A DNA stretch of 64,000 bases from Cryptomeria japonica (lineage: Eukaryota; Streptophyta; Pinopsida; Cupressales; Cupressaceae): positions 469,452,008 through 469,516,007 of the forward strand of contig NC_081405.1 of NCBI RefSeq assembly GCF_030272615.1. The letters are read 5' to 3'. Below are positions 34,429 to 45,688 of the stretch, piece by piece. Both the position numbers and the translations under genes were made by a program. Numbering within the stretch: the first letter of the stretch is position 1; every line of letters begins with the position of its first letter. The notes beneath the pieces are model-generated. The model made no database searches. It was given only the letters and a program-made list of their open reading frames with translations, and had not been told where the DNA came from.

Positions 34429-34681
34429 TATATCAGATGCAAATTTGATCCAGCTCATAGAATAATTGAAAACCATTTTAAATAGAAAATTTGCTTCCAA
34501 CATATCTGATTTGGATGAAAGAATCATGATAGAAAATGATGGAATTATAGTGGGCGAAGAAAAAAAAGGAAACATTCGAAAGTGGGTAGCAATTCTAAAG
34601 TTCCTATTTGAGGGCCCCTCTCAATTCTCATGCCTTATTCCACCCATCCTTAGTCTGACAAAAATCACCTTGAAAAGATAA
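34429..34681 (+). pseudogene. Frame C, right part, possible gene fragment
   Basis: Continues frame C from 28435: a helical-looking, Ile/Leu-rich segment with DANLIQLIE, a TAA at about 34462, then ILNRKFASNISDLDERIM, GNIRKWVAILKFLFEG and CLIPPILSLTKITLKR to TAA at 34679. I do not recognise the family. The in-frame continuity across the element IV target site is the main reason to think it was coding before insertion. Confidence 0.35.
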
Positions 34682-35455
34682 ACTCAGGATCTGTCGTGTA
34701 CAATAAACATCAAAGTCACCTTGAAGAAATACAATCAACTATCATGATTAGCTGTTTACAATGAAAATCAAATCATCAATAATAGTTACCCTTACCAAAA
34801 AAATAAGAACAAAACAACTCCTTTGTCATTGTTGATTGTGCAAATGAATAACCCTAAGAAGACCACAAAAGATGCTAAATAAAGCTTTAGCTTCCTAAAT
34901 TGCATAAAAAGGCCCCATAGTGGACCTCCTTAGTTGACACCTTCACCTTCAACTTCACTTTCTTTGAATACAAATACCACAAAGGTTTTCGTATAAACAA
35001 GTAATATACTTCTAAATTACCACCAAAAATAATAGAATAAGACCATAGAGACCTCAACTAATGATATGAAATAGGGCATCGCAACATTCACATAAGACCT
35101 CACAAGATGCTTAATACAGAGCTCCCCAAGCTACATAAAAGCCCCATAGTTCCTATTTCAGTAAGAGTGGTTTCTATTGTGGGTATCTTTGTCAGGTGTA
35201 CAAGCAGCTCTAGTGATACCACATGTGGTATCATTAGCTTCTGCTGGTACCAATACTTCTAAAGAGTGCAATATGGCTTTAGTACTCCCTCGCTAGTTTT
35301 TGAGAGTCTCTCTCCTGCCTTACTCTACCCATTGAATTGTTTCCAATTCTGCCCATCCCAACTCTAATGGAATTAGTCTATCTTTTCCCTTGAGACTACA
35401 TAACTGGAGGTAGAAAAATTTATGGTACCAACAATAATAGTGCTGGCAACAACCA
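34682..35455. other. Non-coding stretch with an imperfect duplication
   Basis: No coding motif. A segment ending AAAAAGGCCCCATAG (about 34855-34920) is imperfectly repeated at about 35090-35150 (AAAAGCCCCATAG), preceded in both by AAGACC.CA.AAGATGCT.AATA. Otherwise nothing recognised. Confidence 0.45.
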
Positions 35456-35705
35456 TGAAGGAAATTTGAGAGGGGGGAGTGAATCAGTTTTCATCGGATT
35501 AAACAATTTAAGCACAATCTAAGATCTGATTAGTAACAATAAGAATATAAATGAACACAACAACAAAAACACACATAACACCAAAATTTTGATGTGGAAA
35601 ACCCAGTTTAAGGGAAAACTCAAGGTGGAAACCTACCCATAATAAGATGATACTCTGTAGTAGTATGTGTAAATATTACAATGGGGAATGCACATGCATT
35701 CAGGC
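35456..35705 (-). repeat. 3' end of the element V LTR (left fragment)
   Basis: Starts TGAAGGAAATTTGAGAGG (35456), with the G-tract GAGAGGGGGGAGTGAATCAG at 35468-35487 and the GTGGAAAACCC/GGGAAAACTC block at 35594-35620. It is cut at 35705 by a TGTAATGCCC unit and continues at 57600. The combined length (about 1.25 kb) agrees with one LTR. Confidence 0.7.
35661..35705. repeat. 45-bp direct duplication, left copy
   Basis: Forty-five bases beginning TAGTATGTGTAAATATTAC and ending GCATTCAGGC directly abut the left end of the inserted unit. The right copy is 57600-57644, with three mismatches. It is far longer than the 5-bp TSD of LTR elements. Confidence 0.85.
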
Positions 35706-38700
35706 TGTAATGCCCACCAAAATACCCTAGAGAATTATACTAACTAACATCCTAATAGAGATTTTTCTTTAAAGACATCCTCTAATGCAACCATTACAAT
35801 TGACTACTCATATGAAATAAGCATCCATTAACCAAATAACATATAACCATCTTAACATAATCACTAAACACATATTGCAAGTGGAAATAGATACAATACA
35901 ACTAAGCATTCCCTAAGGTATCTCAACACCATTACCTAAACTAAGCATAAGCAATTACATATCATCATAGGCACAATAGGGTACTTGCATACTATCTTTA
36001 ACATGATTTATTCTTCCATGCAATCATGATCATTCACTATCCTATAACATGTTTATAACCATCTACTAAGCATACATTAATCATCCCCTTTTAAGTTCAT
36101 TTTTAAACACCAATACCAAATGTCCCTAATCCGAATCTCATATTATTTCTATCATCACCATTAACTAATCTCAAGATAATCCATCACATTTACAACATCA
36201 CAAGAGTCTATATGTATATCTGTAAATCTATTTCCATTTATAAACCTATGTCACATGATACATATATAACATCATTTATCCTTCTAAAATGCTAACTACC
36301 ATTTACATAAATACAATATCCCTCTCTAATAATGAACATAGTTCTCACTATATTACAGTCTACTTACATACATATGCCATAAGAATCATTTACATCAATC
36401 TGCAGCAAGTATACATCCATAGCTGAGAAGACAAGATATCCACATCCACGCAACAACATCCCAATGGAAGTGGCATCAAACCACTCGACCATGTGGAACC
36501 ATAAGGAACCACCCCCTATGCTAGGAGATAACACAAGATCCCACTCATACTCTAGATCTAGGTCGACGCCTAACAACTAAAGGAAAGACCAACACATACA
36601 AAAGTAAGGATGCAAAACATAGAAATCATTCAAAAGACATCCATACATGAAACCTTCAAACAAGGAACTTCCAATCAAGAAACCTCTAGAGGTGACACAT
36701 CTAAAACAAGGTTTAAGGCACTAGGACCTACATGTAGGGAAAGATTATCATCACATGCGACAAAAGGGAACCTGGGTGCATGTCCTGGCCATCCTAGATG
36801 CACATTCGTAGCCATCTCGATCTTAATGGGGTAAGGGAGATTAGCTTACCTGGGTTGCCAAGGCCTTCCCAATCCTATCCCGAATCACTACTAGTGGGCA
36901 AGGTATAGGGGCCAACATTCATTTCTTATCTTATTAAGATGAACTATTCTACCCAACCCAAGAGTTATTATATTATGTTATCACTTGATTACATAGTCAA
37001 ACTTCCAATGAGATATCCAGTGATCTAGACCCTAGGTAACTTGGTTGTATACCCCCTTTTGATCTTGGTCAATCACTTGGAAGCCCACTCCCCCTAGCAT
37101 GAACCTAGACCTTAGGGTGGAACAAACATCAAAATAACATTATAACCACAATAAAGAAGACTCACAAGAGATATAGAAGTACTCCTAACATTATAAGAAC
37201 ACATTGCATGAAATAGGATACAAAAAGGCCTCGTACATGAAAATGGCTTTCACCAATGCATTACAAGCAAAGAGCCAATCATGAACCCAAATTCTTTCTA
37301 AATCCCCAATAGTGAGGCATAACACATCCCACTAGAGTCATAAGATCACCCCTCAACAAAAAGGATTTCTCCCTCTTGTCGGAGCAACTCAATGCACAAG
37401 AAACACGTCAATAGTGGGGCTTAGATCCTCTCACTGGAGCACAAAAGAACTCATGAAAGATTGAAATACAAAAAATAAAACTCAAAGAAGCTAAAAAAAT
37501 ATCACATATGCCTCTAGACAAAATAGAAACCTTGACAAGACTCTCATATGGCCAAAAACTGACTCTTTAGGACCTCTGGAGCAATCTCGATCTCTCGGAA
37601 CACATCTCAATGCCCTTGGAATGCAAAATGGCACCCTTGGTATGTACCATGGAATTTTTGGTAGGTATGGTGGCATTTTTTGTCCATATGGTAGCGTTAT
37701 GGGATCATTTGGTAGCGTTTTGGGTGATTAAGCTCAATTACTCAGTTTTAGGACTTCAACACCCTTGGTATGCATCCCAGTGCCCCTGGCTTCTAGAATG
37801 GCATTCTTGGGACATACGGTAGTGACCTTGGTCCATAGGATAGCACTTCTAGTAGTTTGCATTGTGTTTTTTGTCAAGAAGCCAAAAAACCTGCAAAAAG
37901 AGCTCATCTGGATAGGGCACTTTTCTAGATCTGCAAAGGGGTAAAAAATGGCCCTCAAAGCCAACGTATTAAGTCTAGAAACTTCAAAAAATAGAGAGGG
38001 AAAAAAATACCAAGATGAAGACTCGGGGAAAGAAAATTGCAGAAAGATTCTTCTCCGACAATGCTTAGAATGACACATAGAGCACAAACATTGAAGGAGA
38101 GAAAAATTGATGAATCAACAACCTCAAGTAGACCACAAACAAACTAAAATAAGTTCAAATACAATCACATAAAATTTATCAAGGTCTTCCCTTGCAAAAT
38201 TCACATCACTGCAACCCAAAAAAAATGGCTCCTAACAAGCTATAGTTAGCCCGAAATCACCTAGAATAAACACTGAGACAAAGGAGACTCAAAGAGAACA
38301 TCACACAAGAGAAATCATAAAAAATTCAAGGCATACCAACATATTTCATTCACAAAGAGGAATAATGATCATTCACAGAGAGAACACAGAAAATGCATTC
38401 CCAGAAATCAATATTCCAAACCAAATAAAAAGGTCTACAAATTCTCCTTCCAAAATCCCTTTCTTCCCAAATCTTTCCAATTATAAATTCAATCATTCTA
38501 AAATACATTCTAAATCCCAAGACAATCTTTCAATCAAGCACAGAACATACAAGCTTTCAAAATTGAAATTGTAGAGAAGAGGGCAAAAGCTCCAACCTGT
38601 AAATTGCTTTCCAAATCAAAAGAGAATTCAGCGAAGAGCACAAAAATCGACAACCAAGAATCAAATCCTCAATCCAATCTTCAAATCAATCGCAATCCAA

Positions 38701-39822
38701 TCCAAAATTCTGTTGGATAGTTAACCCGACAACAAACTCAAAAAACCAAATAAATAATAAATCAAACTCAAACCATAGGGAATATCCAGCCAACCAAAAA
38801 ATTCCCCAAAACTATATAATATACCAACCATCTCAAAATTCTATGCATAAATAATACAAAATGATATTTATCTAACTTACCAAAATACCAACCAATGGTA
38901 AAACAAGGTAGGTTGGATAAATTAAAACAATATAATTATCCAATATAAAAACACATGGGCACAATTAATTAAATAAATCCCATAAATTAAATATCAAGAG
39001 AATGTAATTAAATAACCTCAATAATCAAATAAATAATAATTAATTAATTAATCAATTAATCCTCGATAAACTATAACAATATTAAATCATTACTCTAAAT
39101 ACCAAAGGATAAAATAATAATAATTACACAATAATATTTAAATACTTATATCAACTATTTATTTAATTTATTATTATAAACTATATTAATTCATTAATTA
39201 ATTTATCATTATTAAAATATATTAATCAAATAATCAATTAATAACAATTAATTCAAACAATAAACACAACTCTAAATCACAAAATATCCCAAGGAATCAC
39301 AAGATGCTAGTGACAACTTGCACCAAGACTCTAAACTGACAAGGCAATCAACTTAAACCTAGAGTATAGGGTGGGTTTTTTCTGTCATCTCCGATCAACT
39401 TGCCATTGGGATAAGACACACTTAGACCTATGAAGCCAGGTGGAGTTGATGTTTGGTACCTGCAAACCTATCACCACCAATACATATACAACGAGATATA
39501 CAATAATATTTCATAAAATGGTAGAAAAGTAAAAGGAAATCACAACATCATATCATGCTCACGAATGAGTGATATGACATCTTTCCTTATCATGAACACA
39601 ACACTCACAAACATCAAACAATACCATAGTCATCCTCATTATAAGATAGGGTTAGTACATATTATAATTTCATCAAATCAACTAAGAAAACATGAAAAAC
39701 ATGTATAATGAAAGTACATATCAACCATCAAAGAGTAATCCATCGTCACACTAATCTAGGAATATCATCATCTCAAGTAATCATGATGTCTAGCACAGTA
39801 TAATATATATAATATCTATAAT
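35706..39822. mobile_element. Solo-LTR-like unit (TGTAATGCCC type), left part
   Basis: Begins TGTAATGCCC like the long LTR at 19357 but has no PBS next to it. With 57475-57599 it totals about 4.24 kb, near the 4.58 kb of that LTR, and its right end GGGGAACTACA is a degenerate match to GGGCATTACA. Both carry TGGTAGCG-type words in a central, less AT-rich region (here 37630-37830). AT-rich TAAT repeats lie at 39040-39062. No coding motif seen. Best read as a solo LTR, split by the Tat element at 39822. Confidence 0.6.
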
Positions 39823-41233
39823 TGTAGATAAAAATTTGGAAATCATCAAAGCAATAGGCATTAGCCTAGCTCAATCACGAAAACTAAATTGTAGTGACAA
39901 CAATCCTAAAAACATTCAATAGAGAAAGGGAAATAAAACATTCAATTCAAATGCAAACCAACGCAAACATGAATGTCTCCTCCATGATTCTCCATTGTCC
40001 TTCTTTCTCCTTCAAATTGCTTTTGTTTTATGGATCTCACCTTCAAGTGCATAAGCATAATGTGAAAGCAAGATTGTCAAGACGAGACGACAGCATAAGG
40101 GTACTAGAAGCGTGATTGATTCGACCGATCGGGGGCCATGATTGAAGAAATTCATCCAATTTATAGGCAAATTGGAGAGATGACCATATTAGCATGAAGA
40201 GATTCGAAAGGAAATTTCAAATCAAGAATGATAAATATGACAAATTATGACAAATTGACACTTTCTATGCAAGATTGATTGATTGATAATTATGACAAAT
40301 TATGACAAATTGCTATGTCAAAATTGATTGATTGACAATTATGACAAATTGCTATGTCAAAATTGATTGATTGACAATTATGACAAATTATGACAAATTT
40401 GCTATGTCATTCCCATTAAATTAGGAGAAATATTAGAGAAAATAGAAAATTAGATGAATTAGAAATTAGGAAATTAGAAAATTGATGAAAATTAGAAAAT
40501 TAGGAATTAGGAGAAATTAGTAAATTGGAAAATTAGGTAAATTAGCCAATTAAATAAATATTTAATTGTGACAAGAAGACTTAGGATAAATAAATAAATT
40601 ATTTAACCTAGAGGGAAAATGACAAATAAGATTAAATGAATAAATCATAAAACCCTAGAAGATGAATTAGAAATGCAAGGACAACAATTAGGTCTTGATA
40701 TCGATTCAATTTGATCATGATTCTGACTTGATAAATGATTTGATTGATAAATATGCCAATTGACGAGGAACAATGACAAATTGATCCAAATTGACATGAT
40801 TGAGAAAGATGACGATTGACGACAAATCGACTGCCAAAATGCCAAGATTGAAAAGAGAACAATGATCGATGACAAATCGATCGCAAAACGACAAGATTGA
40901 AAATGACAACGATCGATGAAAAATCGATCGCAAAATGATGAGATTGATAAGGAAAACAATCGATGACAAATTGATCACAAATGACAAGATTGACCAGGAC
41001 AAGGATCGATGATGAATTGATTGCAAAATGACAAGATTAACAAGAGGACAAGACCCTAATTCGAAAGTGAGACAAATGAAGAATGCAAAAGAAGGACTCG
41101 ATGCTTGCAAATGATGAAGACCAAGTGTGCAACATAGGAGAAATATTAATGCGACGTAAAAACCCTAAAATAAGGCAATGCACTAATATTAAAGTATGGC
41201 TCCGCAAGCATTGACCATTTTTAGACGTCTACA
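39823..41233 (-). repeat. 3' LTR of the Tat-type element
   Basis: 1,411 bp with TGTAGA/TCTACA ends. Three tandem blocks: units of about 42-55 bp around ATTGATTGATTGACAATTATG (40260-40410), AAATTAGAAAATTAGG-type repeats (40420-40550), and about 40-bp units with GATCGATGACAAATCGATCG (40795-41035). The last block has more units than in the 5' LTR. The PPT AAAGAGGGGCAAAA lies at 41247-41234 on the minus strand. Confidence 0.92.
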
Positions 41234-41247
41234 TTTTGCCCCTCTTT

Positions 41248-42039
41248 GAGACAATGCAAGTTTAAGTGTTGTTTCAAAGAACAATAATGAAAATGCCCCA
41301 AACACTGACAATGACATATGCATGCCCCCTCGAGGAATTGGCTGGAAACATCTAGAAAAGAGGCCAATTGATCGATAAGAGTGATAGAAAATGATAGGAG
41401 CAAATAGACTAAAAATCAGAGATTGGATACACAAAGGACAAGCAATTAAAAGCACAAAAGACTGCGACCAGCATAAGATGGAGAGAGTGCACCTCCATCT
41501 ATGCACTAACAAAGATCTATAAATGAGACAAAGAGAGTGAAAAGAGCTCATTTGCACCAGCCAAAGAGAAGGATTTGTTGCTCTGGAAAAGGATGCTTGT
41601 AGAGAGATGGTGAACATTCCAATGGCAGATCACCTTGGAGAACGTGTATGCACGTACAGACGATTGAGTGACGTGGGAGCAGCGGTATGTATCTCAAAAA
41701 GCCATATTGTCAATTTTATGAATTTGACTTGCTTGCAGGACATTACGAGGCCCACAAAGAATGCAGAAAGTGACTTCTGTGCCTGTGTGAGCGCATCCTG
41801 CACTTGTGTATAGTACACAAGTGCAAGTTGATGCAACACAGGCACAGGACACAGCACACAAGCACAGTTGTGCACTGAGAACTCAAATTTGGTCAAAAAC
41901 GACATGCGAATGATCCGAAAAAGGGGATAAGGGTAGGATAGGTCAAAATAGATAAAGAACATCCTGATTTGTGAATGAAATGAGGAAATGCAACCCATAG
42001 GAGCAAACCCTAAAACTGACAAAGTGTGCCCCAATTGTG
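41248..42039. other. Spacer between 3' LTR and antisense ORF
   Basis: No convincing coding sequence; ORFs on the minus strand lack family motifs. A short direct repeat lies around 41780-41870 (GCACTTGTGTA..ACACAAGTGCA, GGCACAGGACACAGCACACAAGCACAG), partly inverted, just upstream of the antisense ORF and possibly its 5' flank. Confidence 0.45.
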
Positions 42040-43843
42040 ATGCAGAGTCGACAGTATACACTGATCACGCGGGAGAACCGATCGGACTGCTTCATGTTAC
42101 AACATAGACTCAGAAGGACGGACAGAGATACATTAGTAGGACTTGGAATATACAATATCACATTCATGCCCGAGATTAGGGAAAACACAGGACTACTTAC
42201 CGCATTGGCAGAGCAATGGCATTTAAAGACTTCCTCTTTCCATCTGGCGATTGGAGAGGCGACTGTGACACTAGAGGATGTATGGTGTATCCTTCACATT
42301 CTAATTCATGGAGAGATGATAGAGTATGACCCAGTGAAAGGGAAAGACACTTTGTGCAGATTATTTGAGTGCGACGCAGATGATCTGGATATCATAGAGA
42401 GGGAGATTGGCTGGGAGACCATGGCCTCAGAGTATGATCGGCGATATGTGGTGATAGCAGTTGTAATAGCATACCTATTAGCAGGGGATAGATGAGGACA
42501 TGGATTCCCTATTGGATGGGGAAGAGTGCTAGAGCAGATGGCGATAGAGGGGATGGTGTATGCATGGGGACCATGTGTACTGGCTATGCTATATTTTCAG
42601 CTGCATCAGATAGCATATCAAGGAGTTCAGACTTTGAGCTATGGAGTCACACTGTTACAGGTATGGGCATTTGAGCACATAGCCATATGTCGACCGATTG
42701 TAGAGAGATAGGTAGTACCACATCGACCATATGTGTACTACTATGGAAGAGCACTTAGACAGGGTCCTTTTGGATACATATTGTATTGGCGACATGAGCT
42801 AGACAGGTTGAGAGAGTTCACATGGAGGCCATATCTTGATTCCCTTTAATGGTCAAATGATAGTGAGGAGCTACTATATTGTAGACAGTAGAGGTACCTG
42901 ATTGAGCGACTAGTGAATTGCCAGAGAGTGATTGAGATGTATCTGTGGAAGAGAGTGAGACAATAGTTTAGACAGAGGTAGGATGTACCTAGAGGGACTG
43001 CACACTTTACCCATTCTCACAGAGAGATGAGTCAGTGGGAGAGGATGATTCAGCCACACATAGCATATACTGACTTCACACAGCTATAGAAAAGATAGTG
43101 GGATTGGAGATCAGATGTGGTGGACACCGAGACCATAGAGGAGTATGAGCGATGGTTTGCATGACGACGGCCAGTGCCATTGACAGATCCTGATATTCCA
43201 GTACCGAGGAGACAGGAGGACTTCCCACTCATTGGAGAGGATGGAGATGATGAGGATAGGGATGAGGACGAGGACAGAGATGATGAGGATGAAGATTATG
43301 AGCCAAATTCAGGTGATCAGGAGTCATTGCAGGATATACCCATAGAGCCAGAGATAGCTAGGATAGAGGAGATGGAGATGTGCAGGGCTACCATAGCGAG
43401 TCAGCATGATCACATTGAAACATTAGAGAGACAGAATGTTATCTTGAGGACAGAGCAGTATCAGTTCATAGCAGAGATAGCCAGACTTACAGTGGCTCAA
43501 GATACAGCAATAGCCCAGGCACAGCCAGAAGGACAGAGAGTCACTAAGTATATTGGGTCAATTAGGGATGCCAGTGCACGTGAGATGTCATAGATGTTGG
43601 TAGAGACTGAAGAGGAGATATGCCATTGGAGGACACTATATGAGAGTGCAGTTCTACCAAAGCAAAGAGCAATGTCATATCGGGCATGATCGAGGATAGA
43701 GAGCAGGCCACGCTCTTAGAGGTCAGTGAGTAGCATGGGGGTGAGTGGACCTATGAGACCACCACAGTCAGGACTAGGGATAGGAGGGACATCATCCTTG
43801 AGACATGATAGGGATGAGGAGAATAGAGGGAGCACCCAGTGAT
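42040..43843 (+). pseudogene. Antisense plant mobile domain (PMD) protein ORF
   Basis: From ATG 42040 (the preceding GTG is not needed), about 600 codons are readable in one frame with stops near 42493, 42710, 42848 and later. Residues about 30-130 show the PMD signature: DTLVGLGIYNITFMPEIREN, LLTALAEQWHLKTSSFHLA, IGEATVTLEDVWCIL and HGEMIEYDP. Residues about 150-375 continue the fold with Trp-rich motifs (LREFTWRPYLDSL, WDWRSDVVDTETIEEYERWF). An acidic stretch (43235-43305), a coiled coil (43355-43510) and a Ser/Arg/Gly-rich tail follow. PMDs occur in host MAIN/MAIL-type nuclear proteins and in transposons. Its opposite orientation to gag-pol implies its own promoter. Broken here, but the domain is clear. 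Confidence 0.78.
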
Positions 43844-45688
43844 AGAGGCACATGCTCCTTACGATAGACAGTTGACATTATGTAGTGTGATATTATGTAG
43901 TCAGCCTGCGGGCCATACTTAGCACAGACAGTCCAATTTTGTACTCTGATATTATTTTGATATATGGTATGATATGCAGTTATATGATGGGATGCAATGT
44001 GTTATGGCTTATGTTTATTTTCCATGTATGGATGATGCACTGTTTATGTATTATTGTGGAACATGTATGGATATATTTTGATGTGTTTGTTTTGATGTAT
44101 GTATGAAATGAAATGGATAAAATGCTTGATATAATGCTTGAGATAATGCAAATGTACTAATTAATGAATGCAGGATGCAACTTATGTGTTTGGAGATCAG
44201 AGAACTAGACTGAACTGACTACCCGAACTGACGGAAGAAATGTTAGTAAGAAGAAATGAGATAGAGGGTAGTTAGAGACGAAGAAAAACTTGCTTTCACT
44301 AATGCACTTTGTAGGTGAGAACCTTTATTTTAATGTAGCAAACCGGATGCAGAGCATCATGGCATTGAAGGCCAGAGCTGAAACACAACCCTTTTTGCAA
44401 AAGATAGAGACATCGCACATAAGGAATGATTGACCCATCCTAGGGTGAATACATCAAGGGTCGAGGTATGTGCGGCATTCACAAAGAAAATGCACTTATC
44501 ATAGACACCCAATGATATCGTTGCCCTAGTTTGTGACAAACATTCCACAAACAGCAATCACAACAAAAAAAGAAAGGGACCATGAACCATCCCGGTCACT
44601 CTAAATCACTCAGTGACATCATCGAGCAACATAGGAACATGTTCGAAGATAAATCAATAAATGATAAGACTCGCTAATTCGAACAAGTCAAACAAACATC
44701 TTGATCTTCATTGCCAAAAGTTGAAAGTGTTGATAGGACGTTCATGTTGTCTGGTTTCAGGGAATGCGGTACCCCGTCTAAGACAGGACACAGTCTGGTT
44801 TCGAGCATACCACACCCTGTATAAGACTCATGATAATGTGCCAAGGACAAATGATATTAATGTTGATGTTCGATTGAGAAGACATGATCAGCTTGAATGT
44901 CTAGTTTGATTGAAAAAGTTCATCTATTAACGCATGATTCCATTAAAGCACAATGTGTGATTGCTTGTCGTTGGAGGTATGCTCAGCAATCTGGTTATGC
45001 ACAAAGGGGATATTTTTGTTTTGTTTTGCGAGTTTTATAATGTTTTTGTTCATTTTTGTTAGGACTTTATTTGACTTTTTAGGGGTTTATTTCAGGACAT
45101 TTTTCAATTTTTTTGGATTTTTTTTCAGGAAATTTTATGATTTTTAGGGATTTTTTCAGGACATTATTTAATTTTTTTGGATTTATTTCAGGACATTATT
45201 CAATTTTTTTATTTATTTTAATTTTTGGAGGACTTTATTTGATTTTTTTGTAATTTTCTTTAAGGACTTTATTCAATTCGAAAGTTCCAGTGATTGATCA
45301 TGACAAGGGGCACGCACCCAATGCACATCTGAAGGACATATATAGAAACCAGGACCGAAACATATGCACAAGAAACCAGAGTATGCAAGACAATGATGTT
45401 GATAAACATGATAAACCTATGAGGAAAAGTATAGCTAGAGGTCCTGATAGATGACAGAGCAATGATCTTTTTACACATGGCGCCTGTTTGCCAGGTTTTC
45501 ACCATGGTACTTGCCCAAAGTGCCTGTTTGCTAGGTTTTCACTAGAGGGTGAATCAATTTTCTTTACTCTTTGTTCTTTTTCTTTTTTTTCTTTTTTTCT
45601 TTTTTTCACTTTTTTTGTATTTTTTGAGCTTTTTGATTTTTTTTTTTTTAATTTTCAGGATCATATTTGAAGAACTGCTGATAGAAAA
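43844..45688. other. Untranslated region between antisense ORF and pol end
   Basis: No coding motif. About 43860-44960 is unremarkable. 45010-45290 is a T-rich block with imperfect units around TTCAGGACATTATTCAATTT, about 35-45 bp. 45560-45660 is a poly-T/C tract. The pol stop is at 45689 on the minus strand. Confidence 0.55.
45030..45275. repeat. T-rich minisatellite downstream of pol
   Basis: Repeated words GGACTTTATTTGA, TTTCAGGACAT and TTTTTTTGGATTT recur at least six times at 35-50 bp intervals. Hypervariable tandem repeats in 3' untranslated regions are a known Tat/Ogre feature. Confidence 0.65.

Noticed and set aside
41607-42188. Minus-strand ORFs over the start of the antisense ORF
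   Set aside because: Shadow frames; only the plus-strand frame shows the plant-mobile-domain motifs.
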